Made by a program: the position numbers and the translations under genes | Source: JTS-RE9 sp964649195 | GTDB lineage: Bacteria; Planctomycetota; Phycisphaerae; Phycisphaerales; Phycisphaeraceae | Reading direction: 5' to 3' | Assembly: GCA_964649195.1 (NCBI GenBank) | Contig: CAZYPK010000193.1 | Coordinates: 1-8,305, forward strand | DNA length: 8,305 nt | Notes under the pieces: model-generated | Seen by the model: only the letters and a program-made list of their open reading frames with translations | The model's database searches: none | What the model was told of the DNA's origin: nothing | Shown: positions 5,478 through 8,305 of the stretch, in pieces | Layout: every line of letters starts with the position of its first letter | Numbering within the stretch: position 1 is the first letter of the stretch

Positions 5478-5897
5478 ATGTCCCACTTTTTCGCCCTCGT
5501 TCTTCTGGCTGCCGCCGTCGCTCTTTCAGGCTGCTGCGCCGCGGCCCCTTCGCCTGCCGATGATGCGCGAGGCGAGCGCTATTTCGAGATGCGAACCTAT
5601 TACTGCCACGAAGGCCGTCTCGATGCGCTTAACGATCGCTTCCGCAACCACACCAACAAGCTCTTCGTCAAGCATGGCATGGAACTGATCGGTTACTGGA
5701 TGCCCACGGACGAGAAGGATGTGCTGATTTACATTCTCGCCTATCCGAGCAAGGAATCAGCCGAGGCTTCGTGGAAGGCGTTCCGCGCGGACCCGGTCTG
5801 GCTGGCGGCCAAGGCGGAAACGGAGAAGGACGCCCCGATCGTCAAGCAGGTGCTCAGCAAACCGCTCAAGCCCACGGACTATTCGCGGATTCGCTGA
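5478..5897 (+). CDS. NIPSNAP-family lipoprotein
   Basis: This 139-residue protein has a signal peptide ending in lipobox LSGC (16-19), so it should be anchored through Cys19. The mature part is essentially one NIPSNAP domain, a ferredoxin-like alpha/beta-barrel fold. It begins with YFEMRTYYCHEGRLDALNDR, continues through HTNKLFVKHGMELIGYW and LIYILAYPSKESAEASWKAF, and ends in the family-typical PTDYSRIR. The molecular activity of NIPSNAP proteins in bacteria is unknown, and none is proposed here. Secreted or lipidated single-domain versions are common in planctomycetes (general knowledge). The start is fixed by AGGAG and the signal peptide. It is the last plus-strand gene before the convergent junction and follows a long stem-loop, so it may be expressed separately from the upstream lipoprotein gene. 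Confidence 0.9.
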   Translation: MSHFFALVLLAAAVALSGCCAAAPSPADDARGERYFEMRTYYCHEGRLDALNDRFRNHTNKLFVKHGMELIGYWMPTDEKDVLIYILAYPSKESAEASWKAFRADPVWLAAKAETEKDAPIVKQVLSKPLKPTDYSRIR

Positions 5898-5912
5898 TGG
5901 CGGTCATCCGAG

Positions 5913-5933
5913 CCGCGACGTAATACGTCGCGG
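5913..5933. repeat. Left terminal hairpin of the element
   Basis: CCGCGACGT-aat-ACGTCGCGG forms a perfect 9-bp stem with a 3-base loop, 15 bases after the NIPSNAP stop codon. It could double as a transcript-end structure for that gene. The two stem pairs next to the loop differ from those of the right hairpin, but pairing is kept. Confidence 0.85.
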
Positions 5934-6117
5934 ACGTGAACAGCCTCAAGGGTGGTAAAACACACCTTCGACGGTGGAACTCGAAAGCGACAGGCTTCGC
6001 ATTCGCCGCCACGCGACAACCGGGCGCATGTCACCCATCCGCCGTGCATTGACAACCGCCGCGCGGCCGAAGCGGTTCATCCATCGCGCGATCGACACCC
6101 CTACAGGCTGGACACGT

Positions 6118-6138
6118 CCGCGACTCGTTGAGTCGCGG
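6118..6138. repeat. Right terminal hairpin of the element
   Basis: CCGCGACTC-gtt-GAGTCGCGG forms a perfect 9-bp stem with a 3-base loop. It lies 14 bases beyond the stop of the minus-strand Asp-box gene and could end its transcript. Relative to the left hairpin, stem positions 8-9 change from GT/AC to TC/GA with both pairs preserved. This compensatory change suggests that the folded form matters. Confidence 0.85.
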
Positions 6139-6152
6139 CTCTTATCCCGGCT

Positions 6153-7514
6153 CTAATCGTTTTCTTTCCCCTTCACCGTCCGATGGTGCAGCACCGGCGG
6201 CTGGTTGCCTGTCGATTCGGTCCAGAACGCGATGAAGCCGTCGCCGGCGGGATTGGCGATGACGCGGGCGTGGCTGCCCTGGGTTTCCGGCGAGGAGAGC
6301 CGCCGCGGCGGGGTCCACGTCGCGCCGGCATCGGATGAAACGGTGACGAAGGTCGCGCGATCGTCGCCGGCCAGGTCATCCCAGGCGATGCAAAGCGCAT
6401 CGCCTCGCGCGGCCAGCGTCGGATGCCTGGCGGTGTCATCCCCGATGCGGCGGACGGGCAGGAATGTTCGGCCATCATCATCGGAGGCGAGCAGATGGCA
6501 GCCGACCTTGTCGGGCTTGCCGGTCCAGACCGCTGCGAACAGTTGCCGCCTTCCGTTGGCGGATTGGGTCATCGCCAGTCCGCCGCCGACGTGCGGGCAG
6601 CCATCGAAGAGCCATTCGTATTTGCCGACGTGTCCGAGTTTTTCCCATGTCCTGCCGCCGTCGTCGCTGCGTGCCAGGCCCATGTCGCTGGGCTTCATGT
6701 CGCGGTAGAGGACGAAGAGGGAAAAGCCGGGGGAGCGGGAAGAGCGGACGGAGCGATCGGATGAATCTTGCGCACGCGATGCTCCTTCGGCTCCTTCGGC
6801 TCCTCTGGCTCCTTCGGCTCTTATGGCTCTCCCGGCTCCGCCGGCTTCCCCCACAATGATCGTGTTCCAGCAGCAGGCGCAGGTGTAATCATCGATGGTG
6901 GCGTTGGCGGACCAGGTTTTGCCGCCGTCGGTGGAGGAGGCGTGGCGCAGGCCGCGGAGTTTGTTGCGGTCGTCGAGCCAGACAAGGTGGAAGGCGTGAT
7001 CATCGGCGGCCAGGGCGAGGAATCGGCTCGCGCCGGTGGTTTTCTGATCGGAAGGATCAGGCCCGGCCTGCCATGTCCTGCCGCCGTCGGTGGAGAGGGC
7101 GGCGCCCATCGGGCCGGTGCCTTTGAAGCCGGTGCCGGGCGTGGTCCACGCGGCAAAGAGTCGATCGCCCCGGGCGATGATGCGTGCATCGGCGCCGCGA
7201 TGGTGAGGCACAGCCTGCCTGCCGTTGCCGCTGATGATGACGGGGGCGGACCAGGTTTCGCCGCCGTCGCGGCTGCGGGTGTGGCGAAAGATGCAGGTCT
7301 TCTCGCCATCGGGGGTCCGGGTGTTGGCGCCGATGAGCAGGTCGATGATGTTGCCGTGGACGGCAATGTCCAGGCTGTCGCAGCCCGCCCACGGTCCGTG
7401 GGAAAGTGAATGCACTTTGGACGGCGAGGATGAAGCGCTGGAGATCATCGTCGCCACCAGCGCAATCAACAGCATCGGCAGGGCGGCGAAGAGATTTTGG
7501 AGCGGACGGTTCAT
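6153..7514 (-). CDS. Secreted Asp-box (BNR, sialidase-fold) protein
   Basis: This is a 453-residue protein with a basic start and hydrophobic signal segment (about 5-25, no lipobox), so it is probably exported. Six Asp boxes of the form S-x-D-x-G-x-T-W/F mark a beta-propeller: SRDGGETW (81-88), STDGGRTW (141-148), STDGGKTW (194-201), SDDGGRTW (283-290), SDDDGRTF (344-351) and SSDAGATW (393-400). That is the sialidase/neuraminidase-like fold. Residues for sialidase activity (arginine triad, Tyr/Glu pair) cannot be confirmed by eye, so the substrate is left open. A Cys cluster, CACCWN (212-217), and GCPHVGG (306-312) stand out. Between them a low-complexity Ala/Gly/Glu/Arg/Ser insert (about 223-263) is encoded by nonamer repeats. 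The start at 7514 is chosen because the 24-residue extension upstream translates heptamer-like repeat DNA and would precede the signal peptide. It lies 90 bases downstream of the prepilin gene and is possibly co-transcribed with it. Confidence 0.87.
   Translation of the reverse strand: MNRPLQNLFAALPMLLIALVATMISSASSSPSKVHSLSHGPWAGCDSLDIAVHGNIIDLLIGANTRTPDGEKTCIFRHTRSRDGGETWSAPVIISGNGRQAVPHHRGADARIIARGDRLFAAWTTPGTGFKGTGPMGAALSTDGGRTWQAGPDPSDQKTTGASRFLALAADDHAFHLVWLDDRNKLRGLRHASSTDGGKTWSANATIDDYTCACCWNTIIVGEAGGAGRAIRAEGARGAEGAEGASRAQDSSDRSVRSSRSPGFSLFVLYRDMKPSDMGLARSDDGGRTWEKLGHVGKYEWLFDGCPHVGGGLAMTQSANGRRQLFAAVWTGKPDKVGCHLLASDDDGRTFLPVRRIGDDTARHPTLAARGDALCIAWDDLAGDDRATFVTVSSDAGATWTPPRRLSSPETQGSHARVIANPAGDGFIAFWTESTGNQPPVLHHRTVKGKEND
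6732..6758. repeat. Short nonamer array inside the Asp-box gene (left part)
   Basis: Three 9-base units, ggagcggga, agagcggac and ggagcgatc, share RGAGCGnnn. On the coding strand they specify an Arg-Ser repeat (D-R-S-V-R-S-S-R-S). They are loosely complementary to the nonamers at 6782-6844, so the two blocks form an imperfect inverted pair within the coding region. Confidence 0.55.
6782..6844. repeat. Seven-unit nonamer array inside the Asp-box gene
   Basis: Seven tandem 9-base units on the plus strand read ctccttcgg, ctccttcgg, ctcctctgg, ctccttcgg, ctcttatgg, ctctcccgg and ctccgccgg. All keep CTC at the start and GG at the end. As 9 is a multiple of 3, the array leaves the frame open and encodes tripeptides such as A-E-G and A-R-G on the minus strand. 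The graded divergence, with exact units at one end and drifted units at the other, suggests repeat expansion within an existing gene. Confidence 0.85.
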
Positions 7515-7564
7515 GGGAAGCTCGTGGAAAAAGAACGAAATCCGAAACAAGCAAGGCGGAAGGG

Positions 7565-7606
7565 AATCCGAAATCCGAAATCTCAAATCTCAAATTTGAA
7601 AATTTC
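7565..7606. repeat. Heptamer array at the end of the prepilin gene
   Basis: Six consecutive 7-base units read aatccga, aatccga, aatctca, aatctca, aatttga and aaatttc. The paired identical units drift stepwise along the array. It starts at the TGA stop of the minus-strand prepilin gene (7605-7607) and runs into the leader of the Asp-box gene. A further aaatccg lies near 7540. In transcript sense it reads GATTTGA, GATTTCG and so on, similar to the degenerate array before the lipoprotein gene at 4221-4241. Confidence 0.85.
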
Positions 7607-8305
7607 AAAACCGATCCCAGAGTTGATCCTTGTACTGCGGACTGCCGGGGTCGGTGACGCCGTTGCCGGTCCATTCGCCGGGCTTGCCTGGGTAGAAGGG
7701 TTCCTTCATTTCCTCGCCGGAGGCGTGGCCGTCGATCCAGCCGATGTTGGGTTTGCCATCGTGCCTGGGGTTGGGGCGGCAGATGTTGGCGGTGGTGGTT
7801 CTGGAGGGCGCCATCAGGTGCGTGGCGGTCTGCGGCTGGAGGGAATCGTTGACGCCGCCGTCGCCGAGGCAGACGGTCTGGGAAGGATTGATGACCATGC
7901 GCAGGGGGATGAAGTTCATGTTGGAGTTGAAGCCATAACCGGCGGCATCGATCTTGCCGTCGGCGCCGCGCGAGTTGTTCTGGGGGCAGTGCCAGATCTG
8001 ATCGACGGCTGTGTCGGCGTTGTTCCTGCCGGAGTTGGTGTAGGGCAGCAGGAGGATTTTGCGGTCGGAGCCGGTGATGAACCCGACGAAGCGTTCCTGC
8101 GGATCATCCTGCTGATAAAGCAGCGACGCGGTGGCGAGCATTTTCACGTTGGAAAGGCAGACGGCATTGCGGGTGGTGGCCCGGGCCGCGCCCAGGGCGG
8201 GCAGCAACATGCCGATGAGCAGGGCGATGATGGAGATGACCACCAGCAGTTCGATGAGGGTGAAGGCAGCGGCGGCGCATTTAGCCGTTCGCCTTGGCGA
8301 ACGGA
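7605..8305 (-). CDS. Prepilin-type (pseudopilin) protein with H-X9-DG motif, N-terminus cut off
   Basis: 232 residues are visible; the frame is open to the window edge with no start codon, so the true start lies beyond 8305. The visible N-terminus is a basic leader (RSPRRTAKCAAAA) followed by FTLIELLVVISIIALLIGMLLPALG. This is the class III signal with the cleavage site A|F, Glu at +5 and one hydrophobic helix. The protein would be cut by prepilin peptidase and inserted in the inner membrane, or assembled into a type II/type IV-like filament. CLSNVKML after the helix and HDGKPNIGWIDGH near the C-terminus (His, nine residues, Asp-Gly) match the planctomycete prepilin-type 'H-X9-DG' family. The conserved core starts well upstream of the internal GTG at 8243, so that codon is not the start. 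The leader residues RSPRRTAK are encoded by a palindromic repeat. The Asp-box gene follows downstream. Confidence 0.93.
   Translation of the reverse strand, partial: RSPRRTAKCAAAAFTLIELLVVISIIALLIGMLLPALGAARATTRNAVCLSNVKMLATASLLYQQDDPQERFVGFITGSDRKILLLPYTNSGRNNADTAVDQIWHCPQNNSRGADGKIDAAGYGFNSNMNFIPLRMVINPSQTVCLGDGGVNDSLQPQTATHLMAPSRTTTANICRPNPRHDGKPNIGWIDGHASGEEMKEPFYPGKPGEWTGNGVTDPGSPQYKDQLWDRF
8280..8303 (-). repeat. REP-like palindrome with GCTAAA tail, copy 2 (inside coding sequence)
   Basis: These 24 bases are the exact reverse complement of 1236-1259: an 8-bp stem around a 2-base centre plus the directional gctaaa tail. Here the copy lies in the leader-peptide codons of the prepilin gene and encodes RSPRRTAK, so a dispersed repeat supplies the basic n-region of a secretion signal. 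It may be part of a larger copy cut by the window edge. Confidence 0.8.

Larger units (their letters stand above)
5911..6140. mobile_element. MITE/REPIN-like element with hairpin-forming inverted ends
   Basis: The 28 bases at 5911-5938 are the inverted counterpart of 6113-6140: 12 outer and 9 inner positions match exactly around a variable 7-base centre. Each end is itself a hairpin with a 9-bp stem and 3-base loop (5913-5933 and 6118-6138). Similarity continues inward, with cagcct (5941-5946) against aggctg (6105-6110) and then an a-ggg-tg stretch on both sides, giving imperfect terminal repeats of about 45 bases. The interior has no believable gene. The whole fills the gap between two convergent genes. 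The layout matches paired-REP (REPIN) or miniature inverted-repeat elements that depend on an enzyme encoded elsewhere. No target-site duplication is evident, so movement is inference. Confidence 0.65.

Noticed and set aside
5974..6156. A 60-codon frame inside the paired-hairpin element
   Set aside because: Arg-rich, motif-free, and it reads through the terminal hairpin. There is no sign of coding.
6768..7409. A 213-codon plus-strand frame opposite the Asp-box gene
   Set aside because: Gly/Ala/Val-rich composition without motifs, whereas the minus strand has a signal segment and six Asp boxes.

Overview
The window looks like a stretch of chromosome from a GC-rich planctomycete, perhaps from the Phycisphaerae side of the phylum. 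This is inferred from the gene families, not from a marker gene. They are a prepilin-type protein with an FTLIELLVV N-terminus and a C-terminal H-X9-DG motif, a NIPSNAP-family lipoprotein, an Asp-box (sialidase-fold) secreted protein, and an unusually high density of short-period repeats between genes. No tRNA, rRNA, CRISPR array, integrase or transposase is visible.

Layout, plus strand: a 421-base repeat-rich non-coding leader; an uncharacterised eight-helix membrane protein (422-1219); purD for purine synthesis (1321-2631); a TrkA-type potassium-uptake regulator (2782-4125); a TPR-like lipoprotein (4252-5286); and a small NIPSNAP lipoprotein (5478-5897). Minus strand, converging on these: a prepilin-type protein (7605 to beyond the window edge), followed 90 bases downstream by a secreted Asp-box protein (6153-7514). 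The two minus-strand genes are close enough to be co-transcribed. The plus-strand genes are separated by 100-190 base gaps and do not form an obvious functional pathway. purD and trkA are housekeeping genes, and the remainder are envelope or exported proteins.

The gaps are the most notable part. Most hold an ordered repeat. Octamer arrays of the TTTCCTGN type occur in opposed orientation at two loci (82-282 and 2632-2751). An 18-base palindrome with a directional tail occurs once between genes (1236-1259) and once, inverted, inside the leader codons of the prepilin gene (8280-8303). An 84-base stem-loop lies before the NIPSNAP gene (5330-5413). A 230-base element bounded by inverted hairpin-forming termini lies between the convergent genes (5911-6140). 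Heptamer arrays sit next to two exported-protein genes (4221-4241 and 7565-7606). A nonamer array has expanded in frame inside the Asp-box gene (6782-6844). None of these carries a protein that could move it, so any mobilising enzyme would have to be elsewhere in the genome.
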